Notes: generated by a model from the sequence alone, not told the origin. DNA of 38,195 bases from Alphaproteobacteria bacterium (GCA_012103325.1 WLWY01000022.1:1-38195); one strand, 5' to 3'. Positions 8,610 through 16,763 are shown, counted from the first letter of the stretch. Numbers and translations: made by a program.

Positions 8610-8693
8610 GAGTTTTTTACCAATTGTTCGCGACCATTGAGACGATACTAGCCGCCCGTAGGCGTGCTTAGAAGGTCGGATGCGAAATCGGGA

Positions 8694-8915
8694 TCAGTCT
8701 ATTGTCGGGGACGCGCGACGCGTGTCCTGTATCGGCGGTCACGGAAAATCGCCATAGGAGCAGAAGACGCAGCAATCCCCAGTCAGGGGCTTCAGGACCA
8801 CACCGCAGCCTTTGCAGTCATAGAAATACTGACAGGCGTCGGTCGGCATTGTCTCTGTTTCGACGTGACCACAATCGGGGCAGGTTAATGTCGAGTGCGT
8901 TTCTACTTGCGACAT
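8694..8915 (-). CDS. GDCCVxC-family protein, probable selenoprotein with in-frame TGA
   Basis: A small cysteine-rich protein. The start resembles the family (STLTCPDCGH, then ETMPTDACQYFYDCKGCG), followed by the diagnostic GDCCVFCSYG. Conventional reading stops at TGA (8739-8741) after GDFP, giving 58 residues. In the family, as I remember it, this position is the Cys of a VPCPPIQ-like tail. Reading TGA as selenocysteine (residue 59) continues as PPIQDTRRASPTID to a second TGA at 8694, a 73-residue product. A SECIS-like hairpin lies just downstream of the first TGA. ATG at 8915 fits the family start; an upstream ATG at 8945 would add 10 residues. It diverges from a mercury-type MerR gene across its operator. 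A thiol/selenol redox or metal-binding role is inferred. NCBI names the family GDCCVxC domain-containing (seleno)protein. Confidence 0.8.
8709..8727 (-). promoter_or_regulatory. candidate bacterial SECIS hairpin
   Basis: On the transcript, GGAC pairs with GUCC (4 bp), followed by an A-C mismatch, then CGC with GCG (3 bp), closing a GUC apical loop. The loop G is 20 bases after the UGA, inside the usual range for bacterial SECIS elements (about 16-37), and a G followed by U in the loop is the expected SelB contact. The structure was drawn by eye; no folding energy was computed. Confidence 0.6.
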
Positions 8916-8957
8916 AAGTGTGTTCCATTCGAATATCGCGAACATAGTTGTGCGGCC

Positions 8958-8991
8958 CTTATACTGCGATCTGTAGCAGCTACAGAGGCAA
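8958..8991 (-). promoter_or_regulatory. MerR-type operator and promoter of the GDCCVxC gene
   Basis: Read on the minus strand: TTGCCT (-35, 8986-8991), then the perfect dyad CTGTAGCTGCTACAG (8971-8985), then TATAAG (8958-8963) or an overlapping CAGTAT as the -10. The spacer is longer than normal (22 bases to TATAAG, 19 to CAGTAT), as in MerR-activated promoters. The dyad falls in the same register as the CCGTAC-N4-GTACGG operator of mercury-resistance promoters. Confidence 0.7.
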
Positions 8992-9006
8992 GTGGAATTC
9001 GACATT

Positions 9007-9441
9007 ATGACCAAACAGGATGAGCGAACGCTGTCGATAAGAATTGGTGGCTTGGCGAAGCGGACAGGCTGTTCCATTGAAACGATCCGATACTATGAGC
9101 GCGTGAGTATTCTTCCCGCGCCGCCGCGGACGGCATCTGGGCAGCGAGTCTACGACGCTGGACATTTGCGGCGTTTGAACTTCGTACGGCGGTGCCGGGA
9201 CCTTGGCTTTTCACTTTCGGACGTTCGTGTCCTGTTGCACTTGTCTGACCGTGAGGGGAGCGCCTGTGCCGATGTGCGTCGGTTAACGCTGGATCATGCG
9301 AAGACGATCAGGCGAAGGATTGCGGACCTGAGGCGAATGGAACGCGTGCTTTCGGGAATGGCCGAACGATGCGGCGGCGTGGCCGATTGCCCTATCATTG
9401 ATACGCTGTCGTCGAATGATCGAATTCAAGAATCAAGATAA
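9007..9441 (+). CDS. MerR family regulator, mercury/thiophilic-metal type
   Basis: A 144-residue MerR regulator. The winged helix begins RIGGLAKRTGCSIETIRYYE, then the dimerisation helix runs through LDHAKTIRRRIADLRRME. Three cysteines sit at places equivalent to the metal ligands of mercury MerR: one in SACADVRRLT, one in ERCGG, and one in DCPIIDTL. A divalent or thiophilic metal, perhaps Hg(II) or a related ion, is the likely inducer. GTG at 8992 is in frame but its ribosome binding site spacing would be only 3 bases, so ATG at 9007 is preferred. It is divergent from the GDCCVxC gene; no merT, merP, merA or efflux gene is nearby, which is unusual. It converges on the gamma-glutamyltransferase gene with 18 bases between stops. 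Confidence 0.88.
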   Translation: MTKQDERTLSIRIGGLAKRTGCSIETIRYYERVSILPAPPRTASGQRVYDAGHLRRLNFVRRCRDLGFSLSDVRVLLHLSDREGSACADVRRLTLDHAKTIRRRIADLRRMERVLSGMAERCGGVADCPIIDTLSSNDRIQESR

Positions 9442-9459
9442 CGGAGCGCGAACTTCCGG

Positions 9460-11331
9460 TCAGCGGCCGAATGCGTAGCTCTGCGTGGAGCGTGCAGTGG
9501 CGGCGGCCTTGAGCAAACCATCCTTGCGCGCAACGGCGCAGGTTCGCCCCTGAGACCAATCATCGCCGACGGTAACGTCGTGGCCCTTGTCTCGAAGTTC
9601 ATCGACCGTCTCATCGGCAAACCGTCCTTCGACCGTCAAGGAACTCAGCTCGGCCCGTTTCGGATAGAACGAGCCCGGGAAGTGGGATGTATTGAAGGTC
9701 GGCGCATCGACAGCTTCCTGCAGGTTCTGGCCGTGATGAACGTGGCGCAGGAAGAACTGCAACGCCCATTGGTCCTGCCGGTCCGCGCCGGGCGTGCCGA
9801 ACGCCATGTAAGGTTTGCCGTTCTTGTTCGCGAAACCCGGGCTCAGCGTGGTGCGGGGCCGCTTGCCAGGGGCGATGCCGCCCGGCGTGCCTTCTTCCAG
9901 CGTGAAGATCTGGCCGCGGTTGGATAGCGCGAAGCCAAGGTCTGGGATCGTTGGGGAACTGCGCAGCCAGCCGCCGCTCGGTGTGATCGACACCATGTTG
10001 CCGTGCTCGTCTGCGACATCCAGATGGACGGTGTCGCCCGTTGCAATCGAAACGGCGGGGGCGGAGTCGTGTGCGGGCACAAGCGTTCCGTCATCCAGAA
10101 CGGATAACCTTTGCCCGTCGGGGAGCCCGTAGACGACCGGGCCGCCATAGCCGGGAATGCTGCCCGGCCGAATAGCGTCCGATGCCGTCTTGCCGATCAA
10201 GGCGCGGCGTACGGCGTTGTAATCTTCGGACAGCAGGGTATCCATCGGCACGTCGACAAAGTCCGGATCGCCGTAGAACTTCTCACGGTCGGCAAAAGCG
10301 AGCTTGGTGCTCTCGGCAACGTGATGGACGAATTCGGTGCCGTTCGGATCCATCGCATCGAGATCGAAGCCGCGCAACAAGGCGAGCTGTTGCAGGAAGA
10401 CCGGGCCCTGACTCCACGGTCCGCACTTGAATACGGTGTAGTCGCCATACTCGAGCGACAGCGGCGCTTCCACGCTGGCCGACCAGCGGGCGAGATCGTC
10501 GCCGGAAAGGAACCCGTTATGCCGCCGTCCGGACGTGTCGAGAAATTCGTTGTCGCGGCAGAAGCGGTCCACGGATTCGGCAACAAAGCCGCGATAGAAC
10601 GCATCGCGGGCGGCTTCGATTTGCTTTTCGCGATCGCTGCCGACGGTTTCCGCCTCGCGCAGGATGCGCTCGAACGTGTCTGCCAGCACCGGGTTGGAGA
10701 AGATCTGGTTCGGTTTGGGAACGTTGCCGCTCGGGCAGTAGACCGCGGCGGAACTCGGCCAGTGCTCGACGAACAAGTCTTTCAGGGCATCGATGGTCGC
10801 GACGACCCGCGCCGCGATCGGATATCCGTTGCGGGCGTGGCCGATTGCGGGTTCAAGAACGTCGCGTACCTTCATCGTGCCCCAGTCGCGTAACAAGAGC
10901 ATAAATGCGTCGAAGGCACCCGGTACGACCAGCGGCAGCAGCCCCGCGCCCGGCACGATATCGAGCCCGAGATTACGGTACGCGCCAACGTTTGCATTTC
11001 CGGGTGCGACACCTTGTCCGCAGATCACCGATACTTTTTGTGTTTTTCCGTCGCACAGAATGATTGGCGCGTCACCCGCAGGGCCGGCCATGGAAGGCTC
11101 GACGACCTGCAATGTTAGGCCGGTGGCAATGGCCGCATCGAAGGCGTTACCGCCTTTCTCCAGGATCGACATGCCCGCCGCCGTGCCGGACCAATGGGTC
11201 GACGCTACCATGCCGAAGGTGCCGGTTAGTTCCGGCCGCGTCGTGAAGGGCGGCTCGCCGGGCAGAGTGCGGCTTGGCGGCGTTGCGCTGCCACGGAACA
11301 GGTGTTCGATTTCCTTAGCGCTAAGAGTCAT
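9460..11331 (-). CDS. gamma-glutamyltransferase family protein
   Basis: A 623-residue N-terminal-nucleophile hydrolase of the gamma-glutamyltranspeptidase family, which cleaves or transfers gamma-glutamyl groups from glutathione or gamma-glutamyl amides. The precursor is expected to split itself before Thr434 in GDTVHLDVAD. The GGNAFDAAIATGL, PGAFDAFM and downstream FGTPGADRQDQW segments match the family. No signal peptide is seen, so unlike classic Ggt it is probably cytoplasmic. ATG at 11331 is 1 base after the stop of the synthetase gene, so the two are translationally coupled in an operon with glutamate-synthase-like genes. This suggests release or transfer of a gamma-glutamyl amide made by that synthetase. 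The enzyme function is family knowledge; the pathway role is inference. Confidence 0.88.
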   Translation of the reverse strand: MTLSAKEIEHLFRGSATPPSRTLPGEPPFTTRPELTGTFGMVASTHWSGTAAGMSILEKGGNAFDAAIATGLTLQVVEPSMAGPAGDAPIILCDGKTQKVSVICGQGVAPGNANVGAYRNLGLDIVPGAGLLPLVVPGAFDAFMLLLRDWGTMKVRDVLEPAIGHARNGYPIAARVVATIDALKDLFVEHWPSSAAVYCPSGNVPKPNQIFSNPVLADTFERILREAETVGSDREKQIEAARDAFYRGFVAESVDRFCRDNEFLDTSGRRHNGFLSGDDLARWSASVEAPLSLEYGDYTVFKCGPWSQGPVFLQQLALLRGFDLDAMDPNGTEFVHHVAESTKLAFADREKFYGDPDFVDVPMDTLLSEDYNAVRRALIGKTASDAIRPGSIPGYGGPVVYGLPDGQRLSVLDDGTLVPAHDSAPAVSIATGDTVHLDVADEHGNMVSITPSGGWLRSSPTIPDLGFALSNRGQIFTLEEGTPGGIAPGKRPRTTLSPGFANKNGKPYMAFGTPGADRQDQWALQFFLRHVHHGQNLQEAVDAPTFNTSHFPGSFYPKRAELSSLTVEGRFADETVDELRDKGHDVTVGDDWSQGRTCAVARKDGLLKAAATARSTQSYAFGR

Positions 11332-11332
11332 A

Positions 11333-12637
11333 TCAGGTGTCCAACGTGTTGGTGCGTTCCCAGTCACTCAGATGCCGCGAATAGTCGTTCCACTCATCGG
11401 TTTTTATCTTCACATAGGCCGAGACGAACTCGTCGCCCAGCGCTTGCTTGAACATCTTGCTCCGATCGAACGTGCGAATTGCGTCGATAAGATAGAGCGG
11501 CAGACGCTTAGCCCGGACTTTATGGCCTTCGGCATACATGTCCACATCGGTTCGTTTGCCTGGATCCAGCTTGTTTGCGATGCCATCCAACCCGGCAGCC
11601 AGGTATGCGGCCTGCATCAAGTACGGGTTGGCGGCGCCGTCGGCGAGACGGAATTCGAACCGGCCGTCATCGGGCGTGCGCACCATATGCGTGCGGTTGT
11701 TTCCGGACCAGGTTATCGAATTCGGCGACCAGGTCGCGCCAGAGTTCGTGACCGAGGCGTTGATGCGTTTGTAACTGTTCACTGTTGGGTTGGTCAGGGC
11801 GCAGAGCGCCTCCGCGTGTTTGAGCACACCGCCAAGGAACTGATGAGCAAGCTTCGACAGCCCAAGATCGTCCTTCTTGTCGAGGAACAGGTTCTTTTTG
11901 CCCGTCTTGTCCCACACCGAGGCGTGCATATGGCAGCCATTGCCGGTCAGGTGCAGGAACGGTTTCGGCATGAATGTCGCGCGCAACCCGTGTTTCTCGG
12001 CGATCGACTTGACCATGAACTTGAAGAAGGCGTGTCGGTCCGCGGTCACCAGGGCGTCGTCGTAATCCCAGTTCATTTCGAACTGGCCATTGGCATCCTC
12101 ATGATCGTTCTGGTAGGGCCCCCAGCCGAGGGTCTGCATGGCGTCGCAGATTTCAGCGATTACCTCGTAACGGCGCATCAACGCGGACTGGTCGTAACAG
12201 GGCTTGGGATCGATATCGCGGAGGTCCGAGATGTCCGCGCCCTCAGCATCGATCAGGTGGTATTCGGCCTCGACGCCAGTCTTCATGCGGTAGCCCTTTT
12301 TAGCGGCTGCCGCGATCGCGCGTTTGAGAACTACTCGCGGCGCCTGATCGACGCTGGTGCCATTCATAACGAGATCGCCGGCAACCCAAGCGACTTCCGG
12401 TTTCCAGGGAAGCTGCATGACGCTTGCCGTGTCCGGCACCGCGAACATGTCCGGATGCGCCGGGGTCATGTCCAGATAGGCGGCGAAACCGGCAAAGCCG
12501 GCGCCAGCTTTTTCCATATCCGGTGCGGCGGCAGCCGGCACCAGCTTGGAGCGCTGAACGCCTTTCAGGTCGGTGAAATTAAACAGGAAGTACTTGATCC
12601 CGTTCTTTTTGGCGAAGGCTTCCAGCTTGCCGGCCAT
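11333..12637 (-). CDS. GlnT/GmaS-type glutamine synthetase-like ligase
   Basis: A 434-residue glutamine-synthetase-superfamily ATP-dependent ligase that joins glutamate to ammonia or an amine. The N-terminal FNFTDLKGVQRSKLVP, the GVEAEYHL metal-binding strand, the NDHEDANGQFEMNW region, NGCHMHASVWD, and the ATP/glutamate-binding SGATWSPNSITWSGNNRTH with RFEFRLADGAANPY are all present. The sequence style fits GlnT of rhizobia and gamma-glutamylmethylamide synthetase (GmaS) of methylamine users rather than housekeeping GlnA. Three glutamate-synthase-like genes precede it, the gene order of N-methylglutamate synthase clusters. Glutamine and gamma-glutamylmethylamide are both possible products; sequence alone cannot decide. 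The following gene is a gamma-glutamyltransferase. Confidence 0.9.
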   Translation of the reverse strand: MAGKLEAFAKKNGIKYFLFNFTDLKGVQRSKLVPAAAAPDMEKAGAGFAGFAAYLDMTPAHPDMFAVPDTASVMQLPWKPEVAWVAGDLVMNGTSVDQAPRVVLKRAIAAAAKKGYRMKTGVEAEYHLIDAEGADISDLRDIDPKPCYDQSALMRRYEVIAEICDAMQTLGWGPYQNDHEDANGQFEMNWDYDDALVTADRHAFFKFMVKSIAEKHGLRATFMPKPFLHLTGNGCHMHASVWDKTGKKNLFLDKKDDLGLSKLAHQFLGGVLKHAEALCALTNPTVNSYKRINASVTNSGATWSPNSITWSGNNRTHMVRTPDDGRFEFRLADGAANPYLMQAAYLAAGLDGIANKLDPGKRTDVDMYAEGHKVRAKRLPLYLIDAIRTFDRSKMFKQALGDEFVSAYVKIKTDEWNDYSRHLSDWERTNTLDT

Positions 12638-12664
12638 GATTTGTCTCCCCGTTTATCGTTTTTG

Positions 12665-13972
12665 TCAGCTTCGGCCGGGAATCCAGTCGGTTCCCGCCAG
12701 TGGCACCTGCGCCATTGCGGCGGCTTCTACGGTCAACGCGACCATGTCCTCAGGCTCGAGATTGTGAACATGCGACTTTCCGCAAGCGCGCGCCAAGGTT
12801 TGGCATTCCATGGTCAAGGTCGAAAGGTAATTGCGCAGCCGCCGGGCACCTTCCTCGGGGTCGAGCCGTTTTTCGAGCTCGGGATCCTGGGTCGTAATAC
12901 CGACGGGACAGCGTCCAGTATGACACATATGGCACGCACCGGGCGCGGTACCGAGGGCGGCGTAATCTTCTTCATAGAGTGGCGCGTTGCAGTTGAGCGC
13001 CATTAGCGCCGCCATGCCGATGGAAACGGCGTCGGCGCCAAGCGCCAGCGCCTTGGCAACGTCGCCGCCGGTGCGGATGCCGCCGGAGACGATCAGTTGC
13101 ACCTTGCGATGCATATCGAGCTCCTTCAGCGCGTCGACCGCGAGCCGGACCGCTGGAAGAGTGGGGATGCCGACATCTTCGATGAAGACGTCCTGGGTTG
13201 CCGCGGTGCCGCCTTGCATGCCGTCGACGACCACCGCGTCCGCACCGGCCTTGACCGACAGCATGACGTCGTAGCGGGTGCGCGTCGCGCCGACTTTGAC
13301 GTAGATCGGTTTTTCCCAATTGGTAATCTCGCGCAGTTCGCGGATCTTGATCTCCAGGTCGTCCGGTCCCGTCCAGTCGGGGTGACGACAGGCGCTGCGC
13401 TGATCGATGCCGGTCGGCAAGGTGCGCATGCCGGCGACGCGGTCCGTGATCTTCTGCCCCAGTAGCATGCCGCCGCCGCCGGGCTTAGCCCCCTGGCCGA
13501 CGACGACTTCGATGGCGTCGGCCTGTCGTAGCTGATCCGGCGTCATACCGTAGCGCGACGGCAGATATTGATAGACCAAGGTCTTGGACGCTTCGCGCTC
13601 TTCTTGCGTCATGCCGCCATCGCCGGTCGTCGTACTGGTTCCCATGGCAGTCGCGGCGAGACCCAATGCTTTCTTAGCGTTGGCGCCCAGCGCGCCAAAG
13701 CTCATGCCAGCGATGGTGATGGGAATGTCCAGCTTGATGGGCTTGGAGGCATGGCGCGCACCGATTGTTACGTCGGTATCGCAGCGCTCGCGATAGCCTT
13801 CCAGCGGGTAGCGCGACATGGAGGCGCCGAGGAACACCAGGTCGTCGAAGTTCGGTACGCTGCGCTTCGCGCCTGCACCGCGAATTTCGTAGATGCCTTC
13901 CTTGGCGGCGCGTTGAATTTCCGCAATCACGCGGGGCGGGTAGGTGGCCGAGGTTTTGTTGTCGTCGCTCAT
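12665..13972 (-). CDS. FMN-binding glutamate synthase-like protein (GlxD/MgsC type)
   Basis: A 435-residue protein matching the FMN-binding central domain of glutamate synthase large subunits, here as a separate polypeptide. FMN/TIM-barrel segments include TIAGMSFGALGANAKKALG, VGQGAKPGGGGMLLGQK, VVDGMQGGTAATQ and IVSGGIRTGGDVAKALALGA. The [3Fe-4S] cysteines are in CHMCHTGRCPVGI. ATG at 13972 is preferred to an upstream in-frame ATG because AAGGA lies 5 bases before it and the family start fits. With the amidotransferase and GXGXG proteins it makes a split glutamate synthase, found in rhizobial glx clusters and in N-methylglutamate synthase (MgsABC). Product glutamate versus N-methylglutamate is not decidable here. 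Confidence 0.9.
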   Translation of the reverse strand: MSDDNKTSATYPPRVIAEIQRAAKEGIYEIRGAGAKRSVPNFDDLVFLGASMSRYPLEGYRERCDTDVTIGARHASKPIKLDIPITIAGMSFGALGANAKKALGLAATAMGTSTTTGDGGMTQEEREASKTLVYQYLPSRYGMTPDQLRQADAIEVVVGQGAKPGGGGMLLGQKITDRVAGMRTLPTGIDQRSACRHPDWTGPDDLEIKIRELREITNWEKPIYVKVGATRTRYDVMLSVKAGADAVVVDGMQGGTAATQDVFIEDVGIPTLPAVRLAVDALKELDMHRKVQLIVSGGIRTGGDVAKALALGADAVSIGMAALMALNCNAPLYEEDYAALGTAPGACHMCHTGRCPVGITTQDPELEKRLDPEEGARRLRNYLSTLTMECQTLARACGKSHVHNLEPEDMVALTVEAAAMAQVPLAGTDWIPGRS

Positions 13973-13985
13973 GCCATTCCTTCGC

Positions 13986-14669
13986 TCAATAGCTGCCGGC
14001 GTTGTCGATATTAAAATTGTAGAGCTGCCGGGCGGAACCGTAGCGCCGGAAACCGCTAGCATCGGTGTCCACGCCAGCGCTTGCCAGCAAAGCTTCTAGC
14101 TCCGATTTATGTGTCGATTTCATTTCTTTCTCAACGCAATCCGCACCGAGACTGGCGACCGTGCCGCATACAAATATCTGGGCTTCGTATAGTGAGTCGC
14201 CGAGATCGGCGCCGACATCACCCAGTACGACGAGCCGGCCCGCCTGCGCCATGAAAGCAGCCATGTGACCGACCGAACCTTGTACGACAATGTCGGCGCC
14301 TTTGAGTGAGATTCCACAGCGTGCGCTGGCATCGCCCTCAATCACCAACATTCCGCCATGTGCGGTCGCACCTGCGGACTGGCTTACATCGCCTTTGACG
14401 CGTACCACACCGGACATCATGTTCTCGGCGACACCGGTTCCCGCATTGCCGACCACGGTGACATTCGCTTCCTGGTTCATGCCGGCGCAGTAATAGCCCG
14501 TGTGGCCGTCAATCGTGACGTTGATGGGATGCGTCAGTCCGGCTGCCAGCGCATGCGCACCGCCGGGATTGAGCACCGAGAACTCGGTTTCCCCATTGTC
14601 GCCTTCGCGCATTTGCAGACGACGATTGAGGTCGCGCACCGCGACCCTGGCAAGGTCTATGGTCTCCAT
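13986..14669 (-). CDS. GXGXG glutamate synthase domain protein (GlxC/MgsB type)
   Basis: A 227-residue protein equal to the C-terminal right-handed beta-helix (GXGXG) domain of glutamate synthase. The helix turns are visible as repeating glycine-rich steps: GHTGYYCAGMNQEANVTVVG, GVRVKGDVSQSAGATAHGG, GDASARCGISLKGADIVVQG, and GRLVVLGDVGADLGDSLYEA. It probably positions the ammonia tunnel between the amidotransferase and FMN subunits. Its ATG begins at once after the TAA of the amidotransferase gene (TAAATG), and it ends 13 bases before the FMN subunit gene, so the three are tightly coupled. Confidence 0.9.
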   Translation of the reverse strand: METIDLARVAVRDLNRRLQMREGDNGETEFSVLNPGGAHALAAGLTHPINVTIDGHTGYYCAGMNQEANVTVVGNAGTGVAENMMSGVVRVKGDVSQSAGATAHGGMLVIEGDASARCGISLKGADIVVQGSVGHMAAFMAQAGRLVVLGDVGADLGDSLYEAQIFVCGTVASLGADCVEKEMKSTHKSELEALLASAGVDTDASGFRRYGSARQLYNFNIDNAGSY

Positions 14670-15569
14670 TTAAGCGCGGCCCCAGCTATAGACCGTTGCC
14701 GGTTCCGGTTCCCACACGGTCGCACGTTCGACGCCGGGAAGCTGTGCCAGGGACCGGAATTCCGACGCCATCGCAACCCAGTCGTCGGTTTCGGCCATGA
14801 CCGCGGGTTTGCAGGCGATCGGATCGCGCAGGACGGAGAAGCCGTCGCGCGTTCCCACGGCGAAAGTATAGAAACCGTCCAGATCGCTGATTGCCGCTTC
14901 GAGCGCCTCGGCAATGGTGGCGCCTTGCCCCAACCGCCAGGTCAGGTAACCGGCAGCAACCTCACTATCATTATCGGTCTGGAAGGTGATGTCGGCATGG
15001 TCACGCAGCCAGTCGCGAAGCCTGTGATGGTTGGAAAGCGATCCGTTATGGACGAGGCATAGATCGTCGCCGGTATTGAACGGATGCGCGCCCTCGGTCG
15101 TCACTGCGCTCTCCGTCGCCATGCGGGTGTGGCCGATGGCGTGGCTGCCGGTGATTTGCGGCACACCGAAGCGCGACAGGACGTCGGCGGGCAGCCCGAC
15201 TTCCTTATAGATTTCGAGGCTGCTACCCGAACTCATGATGCGCAAGCTGGGCTTATTGGCTTCGACCCAACGCCGGATGGCAGCGGCATCGACCGCGGCG
15301 CGCAAAATGGCGTGGCTGGATATGCGTTCCACGGTAACGGATACGCCCAGGTCCCGCTCAGCCTCGGCCGCGATACCGTCCCAATCAAAGTGTAGGTCGG
15401 GGTCGTAGAGTGTGATCTTGGCGCCATCGGCTTCCGCGTCGCGGTAGACCGCGACACCAGCGCTATCTGGCCCACGGTCGGTCATCTGCTCCAGCATAGG
15501 CGAGAAGTAGGCGCCCAGCCGGGTGCGAATTTCTGGGTTCTTGAGATAAAGGCCGACAATGCCGCACAT
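14670..15569 (-). CDS. class II glutamine amidotransferase (GlxB/MgsA type)
   Basis: A 299-residue Ntn-type glutamine amidotransferase. Cys2, the nucleophile after Met removal, lies in MCGIVGLYL. QMTDRGPDSAGVAVY, GHTRMATESAVTTEGAHPF, and LVHNGSLSNHHRLR with DNDSEVAAGY are the expected substrate-binding segments. It takes ammonia from glutamine for the FMN subunit encoded downstream. In-frame upstream ATG codons are ignored because the Met before the nucleophile Cys must be the start. It is the first gene of the five-gene minus-strand operon. The ribosome binding site is weak (GGAC). Confidence 0.92.
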   Translation of the reverse strand: MCGIVGLYLKNPEIRTRLGAYFSPMLEQMTDRGPDSAGVAVYRDAEADGAKITLYDPDLHFDWDGIAAEAERDLGVSVTVERISSHAILRAAVDAAAIRRWVEANKPSLRIMSSGSSLEIYKEVGLPADVLSRFGVPQITGSHAIGHTRMATESAVTTEGAHPFNTGDDLCLVHNGSLSNHHRLRDWLRDHADITFQTDNDSEVAAGYLTWRLGQGATIAEALEAAISDLDGFYTFAVGTRDGFSVLRDPIACKPAVMAETDDWVAMASEFRSLAQLPGVERATVWEPEPATVYSWGRA

Positions 15570-15762
15570 GCGCGTGTCCAAATTACACTGTTGTGATTCC
15601 GGGCATATTATGACGATGAATTCGCATTCCGAAAAAAGAAAACGCCAATCGCATCGAACCAAATCTCCCTAGTCGGTCATGAAGATCCCAGTCCCCTCGT
15701 AGGTTGGACGGCGTTCGAGCGTGGGATTTCTGTATAGGGCGGTGGCGCACGGCGCGTTGCTT

Positions 15763-15790
15763 TTGACCAACCGACAACATCCGCTAGACT
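15763..15790 (+). promoter_or_regulatory. sigma-70-like promoter for the flavin oxidoreductase operon
   Basis: TTGACC (15763-15768) and TAGACT (15785-15790) are separated by 16 bases and lie about 50 bases before the start at 15843. The 273-base divergent spacer (15570-15842) otherwise shows no coding frame. On the minus strand a TCATAAT-like -10 lies near the amidotransferase start, but its -35 is weak. Confidence 0.4.
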
Positions 15791-15842
15791 CCATCGGCTG
15801 ATTTCTTGATCAGCACCTAGCGAAGAACCGAGGACCGAAAGC

Positions 15843-16763
15843 ATGAAACTCGCCGTTGAATTCCCCGCGGTATCGCACCGCGAAGGCCCGAAGATGGTCG
15901 CGCGGATGGCGCGGGGCATCGAGGAAATTGGATACGACCATATCGAAATCTTCGATCACGTAGTCATGGGATACAATGTGGAAGGCCGCGAGAAGTCGCT
16001 TTATTCACCGAAGATGCCGATCCTGGAAGCCATCACGACACTGTCCTTCGCGGCGGCCGTGACCGAACGGGTGACGCTCGGCACCGAAGTGCTGGTGCTG
16101 CCGCAACGTCAGCCTGCCCTCGTGGCGAAACAGTACAGCACGCTCGACGAACTTTCGGGGGGCCGTGCGCGGCTTGGCGTTGGTGTCGGCTGGCAGGAGT
16201 CGGAATTCGAGGCGTTGGATGAGACATTCGAAGACCGGGGCAAACGGACGGATGAGGCCATCGAACTGATCCGGGCCTACTGGCGCGACGAGCGGGTCGA
16301 TTTCGAAGGCGAACATTACAAAGCCGAGGCCATGGCGATGGAGCCGAAATCGCCGCAGGGTGGGGATCTGCCAATCTGGGTCGGCGGCAATACGCCGCCG
16401 GCGTTCCGTCGGTGCGGAAAATATGGCGATGGTTGGCTCGCGAGCCGGGTAACCGATGCCGATTTCGCCAAACGCTCGATGGATGCGATCCGCGAGGCGG
16501 CGGTCGCCGCCGGCCGCGATCCCGATGCCATCGGTTGGCAGAGCATGATTGCGCCGCCGCCGCGTCCCGGTGACGAAGCCGGCAAGCGGTTCTATGCTGA
16601 GCCGGATCAGGTCGCAGCCCGCGCGGTCGATTTGAAGGAGATGGGCTTCGAATATGTCGCGCTCAATGCGACGGCGATTTTCCAGTCCGGGTCCCGCGGT
16701 GTCGAACCGATGCTGGACACGTTGCAGATGTTGCATGACCGGCTTCGGGCGGAGGTGGGGTAG
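15843..16763 (+). CDS. LLM-class flavin-dependent oxidoreductase (luciferase-like)
   Basis: A 306-residue TIM-barrel protein of the bacterial luciferase-like superfamily, in the F420/FMN-dependent branch. Typical segments are MKLAVEFPAVSH, EEIGYDHIEIFDHVV, ERVTLGTEVLVLPQRQP, QYSTLDELSGGRARLGVGVG and DLPIWVGGNTPPAFRR, in the usual order and length. Members act as monooxygenases or dehydrogenases on small organic molecules; the substrate and cofactor (FMN or F420) cannot be read here. GAGGA lies about 9 bases before the ATG. The stop overlaps the GTG start of the TauD-like gene by one base, so the two oxidative enzymes are translationally coupled, and the dpp transporter genes follow. Confidence 0.88.
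   Translation: MKLAVEFPAVSHREGPKMVARMARGIEEIGYDHIEIFDHVVMGYNVEGREKSLYSPKMPILEAITTLSFAAAVTERVTLGTEVLVLPQRQPALVAKQYSTLDELSGGRARLGVGVGWQESEFEALDETFEDRGKRTDEAIELIRAYWRDERVDFEGEHYKAEAMAMEPKSPQGGDLPIWVGGNTPPAFRRCGKYGDGWLASRVTDADFAKRSMDAIREAAVAAGRDPDAIGWQSMIAPPPRPGDEAGKRFYAEPDQVAARAVDLKEMGFEYVALNATAIFQSGSRGVEPMLDTLQMLHDRLRAEVG

Noticed and set aside
10793..13006. 737-residue open frame on the plus strand
   Set aside because: It is antisense to the gamma-glutamyltransferase and ligase genes, which have full family matches. High GC and codon bias keep the opposite frame open; no family pattern is visible in it.
15743..15760. Sigma-54-like TGGC...TTGC
   Set aside because: Spacing between GG and GC is 13 instead of 10 bases.
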